Both the position numbers and the translations under genes were made by a program. A model generated the notes under the pieces. It searched no databases, was not told the origin of the DNA, and saw only the letters and a list, made by a program, of their open reading frames with translations. Shown one piece after another: positions 22,256-31,147 of a stretch of 64,000 bases of DNA. Origin of the DNA: Pelagophyceae sp. CCMP2097 (Eukaryota; Sar; Pelagophyceae); assembly GCA_026770575.1 (NCBI GenBank), contig MU657276.1, forward strand, positions 43,847 to 107,846, in the 5' to 3' direction. Positions within the stretch are counted from its first letter, which is position 1. The number at the start of each line of letters is the position of its first letter.

Positions 22256-23246
22256 TTAGAGCGTATCCATGGCCTCTGCGCCGTATCCCGGCTCTGTCTT
22301 TGCGCCGCCCGGCGGCTGCGCGGCGAGGAACCTTTGGGCCTCTGGGAAGTCCTCGGGGAAGTTGAGGAGCTCCGCTGCGGACGTCCCGAGCTTGGACCAG
22401 ATGGCGCGGTCGTAAGCCTTGGCCGCGTCCTAAGTTCGACGCTTGGACGTTCTGCGGGGAGGAGCGCTGGGACCCAGGCCGGCTGAGCTCCGGCCCTCCA
22501 GAGCGCCGCCTCGACGCGCCGCGTTTACCGGAGCGGAAACGGCCGCACCTCTGGCGCGGCGAACCTAGAGCGGGCGCACTGTACTCACGCACTGTACTTT
22601 TGCCGCGGGCGCAGACGAGCACTGTACTCACGAGCCGAGGTGGATCGGCTGCCCGGCGATGGAAATTTGAGAATACCTGCAAAGATGCTCACGAGCGCGG
22701 CGGGCGGCATCAAAGACGGACCAGGCGTTGATGGAGCCCTGGTAGACGCCGCGGTACTTTTTGAGCGTCGGGGCGTGCTTGGGTCGGTTCCTGCGTTTGG
22801 CCGCGTCGATGCATTCGGCGCGTCCGCGACTTTGTGGGCAACCTTCGCGGTGTTCGGATGCGACGCTGGGGGGCGAACGCCTTGTCGAGGTCGAGGTAAG
22901 CTCGGCACTCGTCGACGACGTCGGCGAAACCCAGAGACTCGAGGGCGGTCATCACGTCCTGCGAAGAAATCGTCTGCCGCTTCGACTCCTTGCACACCTC
23001 GACGGCCGCCGCCGTCACGTAGCTACGATAGGTCGTCGACGCGCGTCCGTCCGCAGAAGAAACTCACAGGACGAAGAGCCCGCCGGCGCGGGCTAGGGCC
23101 ACGTTCGCGCGCGGCTCCGGGGCGACGTCGTGCGCCGACGCGCGGCCGGCGACCTTTGCGACGGCGGCGCGCGGCAGCTCGAACTCGAGCGTCGCAGTCT
23201 CCCAATTCTGGTTGGGCTCCGAGCCAGGTCGCTGGTTGGACTCCAT
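22256..23246 (-). CDS. Dpb4/POLE3-type histone fold joined to an AP2/ERF DNA-binding domain
   Basis: Exons on the minus strand: 23246-23068, 23022-22722, 22676-22632, 22565-22550 and 22429-22256. The first two encode a histone fold (LPRAAVAKVAGRASAHDV; FVLYVTAAAVEVCKESKRQT; ISSQDVMTALESLGFADVVDE) matching the Dpb4/POLE3/CHRAC17 family of DNA polymerase epsilon and chromatin-remodelling subunits. The remaining exons encode an AP2 domain: KKYRGVYQGSINAWYSQIS, IAGQPIHLGSF, then EDAAKAYDRAIWSKLG and AAELLNFPEDF. Between the two, the frame changes by one base near a run of six G (22868-22873 on the plus strand). It could be a sequencing or assembly slip, a disabling frameshift, or two separate genes. 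No ATG precedes the AP2 frame, and the AP2 part includes a 16-nt microexon. Confidence 0.65.
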
Positions 23247-23615
23247 GCTCGGTCGCCGAGCCCCAATGAGGGCTGCCGGCGGGACTCCGGGCGCGGTCCA
23301 CCGCCCGGGTGGCAAGAAAGCGGCCGACGGGCTCAGCGGCGGCTCTCTTCCGCTCGTTCTCGCGTTTGAACAATGATCGCCAAAATCACGATCGGTCGAC
23401 TCCGTCGGAGCTCGAGATATCAGTCGTGCCGACGCCAAGCACGTCTTCGACGCCAGCGCCGGCTGTTCCTCGAAAAGCGGCCGCACTCGAAAAATTGGCC
23501 CCAAAACTTTGCGGAACCTCGGGTTTGGCCGATCCGCGCGAGACGCCGCGAGACGCCGATCCGCGAGAGACGCTTCCTGCTCCGTCGGGCGCCGCGGCGG
23601 CCATTCATTTGCGCG
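23247..23615. promoter_or_regulatory. divergent promoter region
   Basis: 369 bp between the starts of the histone-fold/AP2 locus (minus) and the EF-hand gene (plus); both promoters must lie here. It contains GATCGTTGTTCAAACGCGAG-like sequence and a cluster of GAGACGCCGATCCGC-type short repeats at about 23535-23575. No TATA box is evident. Confidence 0.45.
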
Positions 23616-24229
23616 ATGAAGGCGGCGCTCTCGATCGTGACCTCTGAGAAGCAGGCCGAGATCCGCGAGGCGTGGAACCTCATCGCGGAGAAGAAGGGCG
23701 CTCTGCGCAAGAAGTCCGTCTTCCGCGTCTTCCGCGCGCTCGGCATGGCGCCGACGGACCTCGAGTTCCAAGACCTCTTCCAGCGCATGGAACCCAAGTA
23801 CGGCAAGGTTGAGTTTAGCGAATTTTCGTGCGTCGGCCGCGGCGCGCCCGCCTCCTCTTCCTTGGCCGCCTCCTCTTGTGTCGGTCGCCCGCGCACGGCC
23901 GCCGCAGGCACGTCGTGGAGGATCTCTTGGACGCGTCGTTCAACGTGGAAAAGGTGCAAGAGGCGTTCGAGCTCTTCGACCGCGACCGCAAGCAGTTCTT
24001 CGACCAGGACGACCTCGCGCGCGTCATGCGCACGCTCAACGAGCGCCTCACGGAAGAGCAGATCGTCGACATGGCGCGTGCCAAACCCGCGGGGGACGAG
24101 GGAAATGCGCGCGCCAAAGGGACACCCCACGCGCCAACAACTCTTGTGCCCGCACAGATCCTCGAGGTCGACTGCCAGGGAGACCTCCGCATCAACCGAG
24201 ACGAGTTCCTCGACCTCATGGCGGGCTGA
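23616..24229 (+). CDS. calmodulin/centrin-like EF-hand protein with degenerate loops
   Basis: Exons 23616-23827, 23908-24073 and 24158-24229 give 149 residues, exactly calmodulin length. The four-EF-hand architecture is clear: SIVTSEKQAEIREAWNLI, VEFSEFSHVVEDLL, KVQEAFELFDRDRKQFFDQDDL, and LTEEQIVDM joined to ILEVDCQGDLRINRDEFLDLM. Loops lack several Ca2+ ligands (first and second hands have none, the third lacks Gly6, the fourth lacks acid at position 3), so binding may be weak. The last intron best fits a GC-AG type (ATG|GCGCGT...CACAG); without removing it, 28 residues interrupt hand four. Possible roles are a flagellar or cytoskeletal light chain or a calcium sensor relative. Confidence 0.75.
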
Positions 24230-24605
24230 AGCCGTACGGGCGCCGCGGCGCCGCGCCAGCCTGAAAAGGCTTAAATCTATTCTAATAGTCATTGTTTTGT
24301 TGACTCCGCCGTGCCGGCGCGCACACTTCCTCCGCCTCCCTCGGCGTCTCCCGACCACGCGCCTCTTCTCTGAGGTGCCTTCCAGAAAAGTGCTGTTTAA
24401 ACGAAGGTTCCGGCAGCCGCCGCTCAGGCAGGCACCCCCGGAACCGGCTGCCGGCCCAGTCACTCTTGAGAAGGGCTTTGCTGGCGACTCCGGGCCACCG
24501 ATCCTTGCCCGTCCGACGCGCGCCCGTGCCGCGTTGCTCCAGCGCGCGGTCGTCGGACGGGGCGGCGGGCGGTCCGGCTTTTGGTCGCGGCGGTCCGGTT
24601 TGAGC
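24230..24605. other. intergenic region
   Basis: 376 bp between two plus-strand genes. A T-rich stretch near 24268-24300 may serve 3'-end formation of the EF-hand gene. Nothing else was recognised. Confidence 0.4.
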
Positions 24606-27415
24606 ATGAGTTCGAGCGAGCGCAACACTCGGGCGCTGGTCGACGCGCAGAAGCGCCCCTGCAACCGGCGGTGCGCGGACTGCACGGCGACGGCGCCGGG
24701 CTACTGCTCGCTGCAGTTCTCGACGTTTGTCTGCCAGAACTGCGCGGCGGTGCACCGCGAGTTGTTTGGCCCGTCGCGCGTCAAGTCCGTCTCCCTCGCC
24801 GAGTGGGGCGCCGACGACGTAAAGGCCATGCGCGCCGGCGGCAACGACGCCGCCGCAATCAAGTGGATGGCCATGTGGCGGCCCGACGTCGATTCCAGCG
24901 AGCCGTTGGCCAACGAGGTGAGATTTCGATCCACGCAGACTCGCGCCGGAAAAGGCGCCGCCGTATGCGGGGCGCGACGCAGCGACGCAGGAACGCGGCG
25001 CGCTGCGCCACTACCTCGAGGAGAAGTACAAAAAGGAGCGGTGGGTCCAGCAGCGCGGCGGCGCCGCGGTCGCGCCGCCGCAGCGCGCGGCTGCGGCGCC
25101 GCCACCGGCCCCCGCGCCGGTGCCGGCGCCAGCGCCGCGGCCCGTGGCTGCGCCTGCGGCAAAGGCCGCCAAGCCGGCGCCGGCGCCCGTAGCGCCGAGG
25201 CAGGCCGACGGCGGCTCGAAGCCGACGCTCCGTGCGTCAAGGCTTTTTTTTCTCCATTTGTCGAGGGCAATGTCTACAATGTCCCCGGGTACGGCGTCAC
25301 CGGATGCGCCAGGCATCGACATGAGCCGCATGACCGGCGGCGCCGCGCCGGCGCCGGTGGCGCGCGCGGCCGCGCCGGCGTCGCGGTTTTCGCTGGCGCC
25401 GCCGCCCGGCAGCAGTTCCAGCTTCGCGCCGCCCGGGAGCCGTTCCAGCTTCGCGGCGCCGCAAGCCGCCGCGGCGCCGGACGCGAGACTCGCCACCTTC
25501 GCGGCGCCCGCTGCGGAGCCCGACTTTTTCGGTGCCTCTGAGGACGACTTTGGCGACGCGCCGTTTCCACCGTCGGCGCGCGACCCCTTCAGCGCGCCGG
25601 CCCCTTCGTCGTCCTTCGACTCGGACATCTTCGGCGCCGCGCCGCAGCAGCGCGCCGCGCCGCAGGCCGCCGCGTCGTTCGCTCTGGCCGCCTCGACGTT
25701 TGACTCTGATCCGTTTGGCGCCGCCCCGACGCACCGCGCGACTTTTGGCGCGGAAGACCTGTTCGGCGCCGCGCAGAACCCGTTCGACGACGAGCCGGAC
25801 GCGGGCGCCTCGAATCCCTTTGGCTCGAACTCGTTTGGCGCGGCGCCGCCCGCGCGGGACGCGCGGCGGGACACGTTTGGCGACTTTTCCGAAATGCGGC
25901 TCGGCCCGCCGCCCAGCGGCATGCAGGTCCGTGGCTGCGCCCGCGGCCGTTTTGCCGTCCTCGAGGCCTCGTCTAGGGCGGCATGGCCGTGTTTAAGTCG
26001 CCGACGTTCCTCCCTGCGCCAGCGCTCGTCATGCCGACGGAATTATTCGCGCTGCACGCGCCGCCGCAGCAGGCGGCGCAGGCGCCTAGCCCGCCGCGCA
26101 CGATGCAGCAGCGGTCGCCGCCGCAGCAAATGTCGTCGCAGATGCAGCAGATGATGAAGAAGCAGTCGCCGCGGCATTTCGCGGCCCGGGCTCCCCAGAT
26201 GCCGCCCCACGCCATGCCGCAAATGGCGCTGGGTGCGCCGGCGAATTCGGGCAGCAATCCCTTCGACGACGACGGCCCGGCCGCGGCGCCGGCGTCGGGC
26301 GCGTTTGCCATCGGCGACGCGGCCGTCGTGGACCGCGGCACGCGCCTCGAGCGCGTAGTCGTTTCCGGCCTGGCGCCGCTCTCGGTGCAAGGGAAGGACG
26401 GGTCCACTTCCGCCGTCGACGCGTCCAAGGTGACGAAGCTTTCCGCGGACGCCAAGTTCGCCCAGGGCGACGAGGCCTTTTACGAAATGGGCGCCAAAGT
26501 CGACCGGTGCATCATCTCCGCCGTGCACCACGACGACCCGCGCGAGGCGCCGTACTACACCATCCGCTTGGCGAACGGCACGGAGCGCACCACGGACGCG
26601 CCCCACGTCTTCAAGGCCGCCGCCGCAAAGCAGCAGCAGCAAAAAGGCCAGGACGACGACCCGTGCGTATTCGTCGGTGCTCGGTCGAACCCATCCGCTC
26701 TCGAGAAAACCGCCCGCCCGCAGCTTCGCGGCCATAACGGGCGGCGGTGACTTCTCGCAGGCGCCCGCAGCGTCGCACGCCGCGGGCCACGCCGCCGCCG
26801 CGCCGCCGGGGCCGCGCGTCTACGCGCTCAACGCGCCCGTCCTCTACGCCGTCAAGGGGTCAAAGGTCCCGGAACGCGCAGTCGTCGTCAACATCCACAC
26901 CGACGCAGGTGCGGCCCTCTGCGACGAAAGGTATAGGCGCCGAACCGACTGTTAGGCGAGCCGTACTACACGATTCGCCTCGTGTCGACCAACTCGGAGC
27001 GCCAGACGGTGCGTCCCTCGTTTTGCGACGCGCGCGGAGGGTGCCCTAGGACTTTGCGCGGCTGAATCCGGACATGACGCCGCTCTACGGCTCGGCGCCG
27101 ATTCACTTCCAGGACCAGCAGCTCGGCTCCCGCGCCCAGCCGCCGCAGATGCACGCGCCGCAGATGCAGCAGCAGCACGCGCCGCAGATGCAGCAGTACG
27201 CGCAGCAGCAGCAGCAGTACCAGCAGCACGCCCCGCAGCAGTACCAGCAGCACCCGCAGCAGCAACAGCACCAGCAGCAGCAACAGTACCACCAGCAGCA
27301 ACAACAGTACCAGCAGCAGCAGCACTACGCGCCGCAACAGCAGCAACCACCTCAGCAGCCGCCGCAGCCGCCGCCGCAGCCGAGCCCCTTCGACAGCTTT
27401 TCGCAGTTCTCATGA
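24606..27415 (+). CDS. ArfGAP protein, AGFG/epsin-like with NPF motifs
   Basis: Seven exons (24606-24917, 24955-25231, 25313-25926, 25977-26672, 26761-26908, 26956-27008, 27050-27415) encode 821 residues. The N-terminal ArfGAP zinc finger reads CADC...CSLQFSTFVCQNC followed by AAVHRELFG and SRVKSVSL; after the 37-nt first intron it ends with LRHYLEEKYKKERWV. Such domains activate GTP hydrolysis by Arf proteins on vesicle coats. The middle is Ala/Pro/Phe-Gly rich with several NPF motifs (NPFDDEP, NPFGSN, NPFDDD), docking sites for EH-domain endocytic proteins. A duplicated small module follows (PYYTIRLANGTERTTD and PYYTIRLVSTNSERQTD). The C-terminal 110 residues are a Gln/His-rich CAG-repeat tract. 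The 81-nt intron at 25232-25312 is optional in frame. Confidence 0.82.
27140..27370 (+). repeat. CAG-rich coding low-complexity tract
   Basis: Repeated CAGCAG/CAGCAC/CAGTAC codons encode a polyglutamine-rich C-terminus (QQQQ, with His, Tyr, Pro) of the ArfGAP gene. Length is likely polymorphic. Confidence 0.85.
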
Positions 27416-27891
27416 GCGGCGCGCCGGCCGCCGGAGATCCTCGCCGCGGCCGACCGCCGCACTGCCACCGGCATGGTCGATGGCGGACCCTCGCAGCTAC
27501 CGTCTCCGACGCCCGCGGTGCCAAACCTCCCATGCAACGCACCAGGGCCGGCCTAACGGAGTAAAGGCTTCGCCGAGCATGCAGCGGGCGCGCGCGGCCG
27601 ACGACGTCGAGAGAGTTCCTTTTTCGAGACGGCGCTCGTCGCGACACGAGCGCGTTGTCGAGCTCGAATCCGAGATTAAATTTTCCCGGATTACTGGGAG
27701 AGAGAGTGTTAGCACGATCCGCCGTGCTCTTCCGCGCTTCCGGGCGGTGCCGGGAAAGCAAGAAATCTTCCGGAATCTTTTCCGGTTTGCGAAGCTTTAT
27801 TGTTCTCCACTAGTACTAGTCCGACCCGGTCGCAGGAGGCCCAGGTTCGGCGCGTCGTCGTCGTTCGCCCGGCGGCGTCGCTGCGGGGCGG
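27416..27891. other. intergenic region
   Basis: 476 bp between plus-strand genes. An A/T-rich stretch lies at about 27670-27800 and a palindrome ACTAGTACTAGT near 27810. No gene was recognised. Confidence 0.4.
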
Positions 27892-28536
27892 ATGCACGAG
27901 GTACGGTGCGGTCTCGCGCGCGTCTCGAAGCGCCACGTGTCGAAGCTGCGGCGGGAGACGCGGCAGTTCGGCATTGCGATGGTCGCCGTCGCTGAGCTGA
28001 CGCGGCTGCGGCGCCACGCGGCTGCGGGCGTCGTCGCCGCCCATACGCTCGCCGAGGCCGAGGCCCTCGCGCGCGCCCACGCGCGGCCCGCCGATTCGCG
28101 GCGCGCGGCCACGGCCGCGTCCGTGCTTTGGCACTGCAAGGAGCGCTGGCCGCGCGATGCGCGCCAGGCGGCGAGGCGCCTTCACGACCTCCAAATCGCC
28201 TTCCCCTTTGTCTTCTGCGCCGACTCGGAGGATGTCGTGCGTCGTTGGACTGCTCCGACGAGCGCGGCCTGCTCGCTCCCGCGATGCCTCGTCCGACGCC
28301 GTCTGGCGCAGGCGCGGCGCATCGCGCGCGTCGCGGCGGCGACGGCGACGGACCTGCCGCCGTCTGAGGACGTTGAAGAGAGCTGCGTGGTCATTTGGCG
28401 CGCGATGCAGTCCGGACGCGACTCGTCGCTCTGGAAGGCGCCGCAGCAGACGGTCCAGCTGCTCAAGGACGCGCTCCTCCGCGGCGGCGAAACTGGACCG
28501 CGGAAATGCGACGCCGCGCGGTGCGGCGACTTGTAA
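27892..28536 (+). CDS. hypothetical Arg/Ala-rich helical protein
   Basis: An open frame of 214 residues with an ATG start. Composition and hydrophobic spacing look protein-like, for example VSKLRRETRQFGIAMVAVAEL, AHTLAEAEALARAHARP, ASVLWHCKERWPRDARQAARRL and FPFVFCADSEDVVRRW, suggesting amphipathic helices. The opposite-strand frame here is Arg/His-rich and less plausible. A GTACGG donor-like site six codons after the ATG leaves open that the true first exon is elsewhere. No family is recognised. Confidence 0.4.
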   Translation: MHEVRCGLARVSKRHVSKLRRETRQFGIAMVAVAELTRLRRHAAAGVVAAHTLAEAEALARAHARPADSRRAATAASVLWHCKERWPRDARQAARRLHDLQIAFPFVFCADSEDVVRRWTAPTSAACSLPRCLVRRRLAQARRIARVAAATATDLPPSEDVEESCVVIWRAMQSGRDSSLWKAPQQTVQLLKDALLRGGETGPRKCDAARCGDL

Positions 28537-29030
28537 ACCCGCCTGCGTCGGAAAGGCCTTCGACGCGCGCAAGCAACCCCCTCGACGCGGCCCCGACCTC
28601 GAGCCGCGCGGCGACGAACCCCCCACGCTTATACCGCGGAAGAGAGCCAAGCCGCCGTCTGTGTACATATCAGAGACCACGAATGGATAAGGTCTGCTCG
28701 TGGCTTACGTGTAACGACATCTCATCCCAACTCGAGCACGACCGTCGTCGTGTGAGGATCGAGCGAGGTTGCAGACGAACAAGGCGGTACGATGCTCTGC
28801 GATGATTCTCCGGAGGAGGGACCCCGCGCGGTCCCGGAGATGCAGTGATCGCGGGGCTCGATTGCAGATCGAGTCTCAGAGAGAGACCCCGAATCGAGTC
28901 CGAATGCAGCTTAAAGCGGGTCCGTGCGTGGGTCAAACGCGGCTTCGATTTAGCAGTGGATTATCTCGCCTCGTGACTGGCGTTGGAAAAGGGCGGCTGC
29001 GGCGCGGTCTTGCCCGGGGCGTTCTTCGGC
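28537..29030. other. intergenic region
   Basis: 494 bp between convergent genes. It contains locally self-complementary sequence around 28850-28905 (GATCGAGTCTCAGAGAGAG / CGAATCGAGTCC). No tRNA fold or gene was recognised. Confidence 0.35.
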
Positions 29031-30704
29031 TCAGTCGTCGTCGCCGAGGCAGAGCCAGACTGCGGAGTTGCACTTGAAGCCAGACCCAAAGGCGACTTGG
29101 AGCACGCGGTGGCCGCGGCGCTGGCCCGCGTGCTTGCGGACGTAGTCGAGCTCGTACCTACACGGGGGGCCGTCGAGGCCTCTCGTCCCAACCAACGACC
29201 TGAACGAGGCCGTTCCCCGGACGTACCAGATGGAGCTCGAGGACGTGTTGCCGTGGTGGTAGAGCGCGTGCTTGGACGGCGCGGCGTGGTGCGGGAGGAG
29301 CTTGAGGTTGTTCACCACGCCGTCGACAACGGCGCGGCCTCCGGCGTGGATGCACCAGTGGTCGATGCCGCGCTTGAAGTCGGGCACGTACGACGGCACC
29401 TTGAGGGGCACGACGCGCGCCAGCCACCCGAAGAAGCCCTTTTTGGACTTGGCGTCTGCCGCATCGAGCTTGCACCACCGCACCACCGCCTTGCAGAGCT
29501 TGCGGAACGCAATGGCCTTGACGACCTTTGCCTGCTCAGAGAGCGGCAGCACGTACGGCCCGAGCACGGTAAAGTTCTCCTCCATGGTGCGGCCGGCGAC
29601 GTTGACAATCTCCTTGGAGAGGCGGACGCCGCGCTGGCCGTTTTCGTCCTCGCACTCGTAGACGGCGTTGTAGGCCTCGTCGGACGTGCCCTGCGTGCGC
29701 ACGACGTGCAGGAGCTTGTACTTGGCCCGCTGGCCGTCGCGCCACCGGTTCGAGAGCAGGATGGCGGCGCCGCCGCAGCGGAAGAGCGTGTTCTGGAGGA
29801 GCATGGACCGCGTGTTGCCGTGGTACAGATTCTGCGTCAGGTTCTCCGTGGAGACGATGAGGGCCGTCTTGTTCGGGTACGACCGCAAAATTGACTGCGC
29901 AAGCTCCACTGCAATGGGCGACGCCGAGCAGCCCATGCCAGAGAGGTTGTACGACATGACGTCGTGCCGCATCTTGAAGCGGTTTAGCACCAAAGCGCAG
30001 AGCGACGGCGTCGGCGAGAAGAGGGAGCAGTTGACAATGAGGATGTCGATGTCACGCGGGTCTGTGCCCGTCTTGGCAAGCACCGCCTTGACAGTCTCGC
30101 AGATGACGAACTCGGACTCGGCGCGCGCCGCCTCGACAGACTGGTCCGCCTTGACGCCCTCCTTCAAGAGCGACCGCGTGATGCCCGGCGGCCACGCCGT
30201 GGCGGGGCCCGTGCCCGATCGCTCCAGGATGCGCTCCAAAAAGCTCAGCGAGGACTCGTTGAAGCAGCCCTGGCGCCGCATGCACTCCATGAGCTCCTCG
30301 TGCGTCAGCCGCCACGACGCGGGCGCGTCGAAGACGCAAAAGTCAACCAGATACACGGGGTGGTGGTGCCGACCGAGGTAGTAGACCAGGCAGACGGCTA
30401 AGAGGGTGGACCGCCAGCCCATGCCGAAGACGACGGGGTGCAGGCCCTCGAGCACTTCGCGCGCGGCGAGGACGGGCATGCTCAGGCCCACGGTGACGAG
30501 GCTGTACGTCACCTGCGACGCCAGGCAGCAAAACAGGCCCACCAGAATGTGCGGGTAGAACGTCGTCAGCACGTGCCACCAGTTGATCATGCCGATGAGG
30601 CGCGACCGCTTGACGTGGTAGCCGGCCGCGCCGGCCATCTGCTCGCCCGCGTCCGTGTCCGAGCCAAGGCCGCCCATCGAGCCCGTAGAAGGCATGCGCT
30701 TCAT
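29031..30704 (-). CDS. 3-ketoacyl-CoA synthase (FAE1/KCS type)
   Basis: Two exons on the minus strand (30704-29227, 29157-29031) give 534 residues. Condensing enzyme of very-long-chain fatty acid elongation: malonyl-CoA plus acyl-CoA to 3-ketoacyl-CoA in the ER membrane. Two or three N-terminal hydrophobic helices (about residues 45-110) anchor it. The catalytic triad is intact: Cys259 in NLSGMGCSASP, His449/453 in FKRGIDHWCIHAGG and Asn486 in LYHHGNTSSSSIWY. Removing the 69-nt intron (GTACGT donor) joins SIWY to ELDYVRKHAGQRRGHR and the conserved FGSGFKCNSAVW; the unspliced frame stays open but carries 23 extra residues. Plant and algal KCS proteins are about 490-540 residues, so it is full length. 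Confidence 0.93.
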   Translation of the reverse strand: MKRMPSTGSMGGLGSDTDAGEQMAGAAGYHVKRSRLIGMINWWHVLTTFYPHILVGLFCCLASQVTYSLVTVGLSMPVLAAREVLEGLHPVVFGMGWRSTLLAVCLVYYLGRHHHPVYLVDFCVFDAPASWRLTHEELMECMRRQGCFNESSLSFLERILERSGTGPATAWPPGITRSLLKEGVKADQSVEAARAESEFVICETVKAVLAKTGTDPRDIDILIVNCSLFSPTPSLCALVLNRFKMRHDVMSYNLSGMGCSASPIAVELAQSILRSYPNKTALIVSTENLTQNLYHGNTRSMLLQNTLFRCGGAAILLSNRWRDGQRAKYKLLHVVRTQGTSDEAYNAVYECEDENGQRGVRLSKEIVNVAGRTMEENFTVLGPYVLPLSEQAKVVKAIAFRKLCKAVVRWCKLDAADAKSKKGFFGWLARVVPLKVPSYVPDFKRGIDHWCIHAGGRAVVDGVVNNLKLLPHHAAPSKHALYHHGNTSSSSIWYVRGTASFRSLVGTRGLDGPPCRYELDYVRKHAGQRRGHRVLQVAFGSGFKCNSAVWLCLGDDD

Positions 30705-31147
30705 GGTCTACGCGCGGCCGGGAGGCGTGCGCGGCCTATCGGAAATAAATAAAGTCCCAAAAGGCCTCGTCGGATAAGATGGGTGAGAACGCCGGCTCCT
30801 CGCCGGCGAAGCTGCTGCAACTCTTTTTTTTCACGAGGCCCCGCCGCCCCGATGAGCGCGCGGCACTCACGGTGGCTCGGTGCAGGCGTCCCTCGGCCGA
30901 GTCCTCGCGCCCGCGCACCGATACCCGCGGCGCGCTGCGACTCGAGAGTTCTGAACTTGAAGGATATCGCTAATAGATCGTTCACTTTACAAAATCTTTA
31001 CAAATTCGTGCCTCTTCTTCGGCGATGCCGTTCTGAGCTCTCAACGCCGCGCGACGGTGGCGCCCGAGTCGCCGGCGGCTCTATACGGCGCACCGGGCGG
31101 GCACCGCGCATCGCTCAGTCCACCATTACGCCGCGCATGGCGGGCCC
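30705..31147. other. intergenic region
   Basis: 443 bp between the KCS start (minus) and the stop of the repeat protein (minus). An AATAAATAAAG stretch at about 30743 and a T8 run near 30824 are the only marked features. The KCS promoter must lie here. Confidence 0.4.

Noticed and set aside
22710..23018. Histone-fold exon ending in an Arg/Pro-rich tail without AP2
   Set aside because: The tail in that frame is composition-driven, while the frame shifted by one base encodes a complete AP2 domain; kept as an alternative in the finding.
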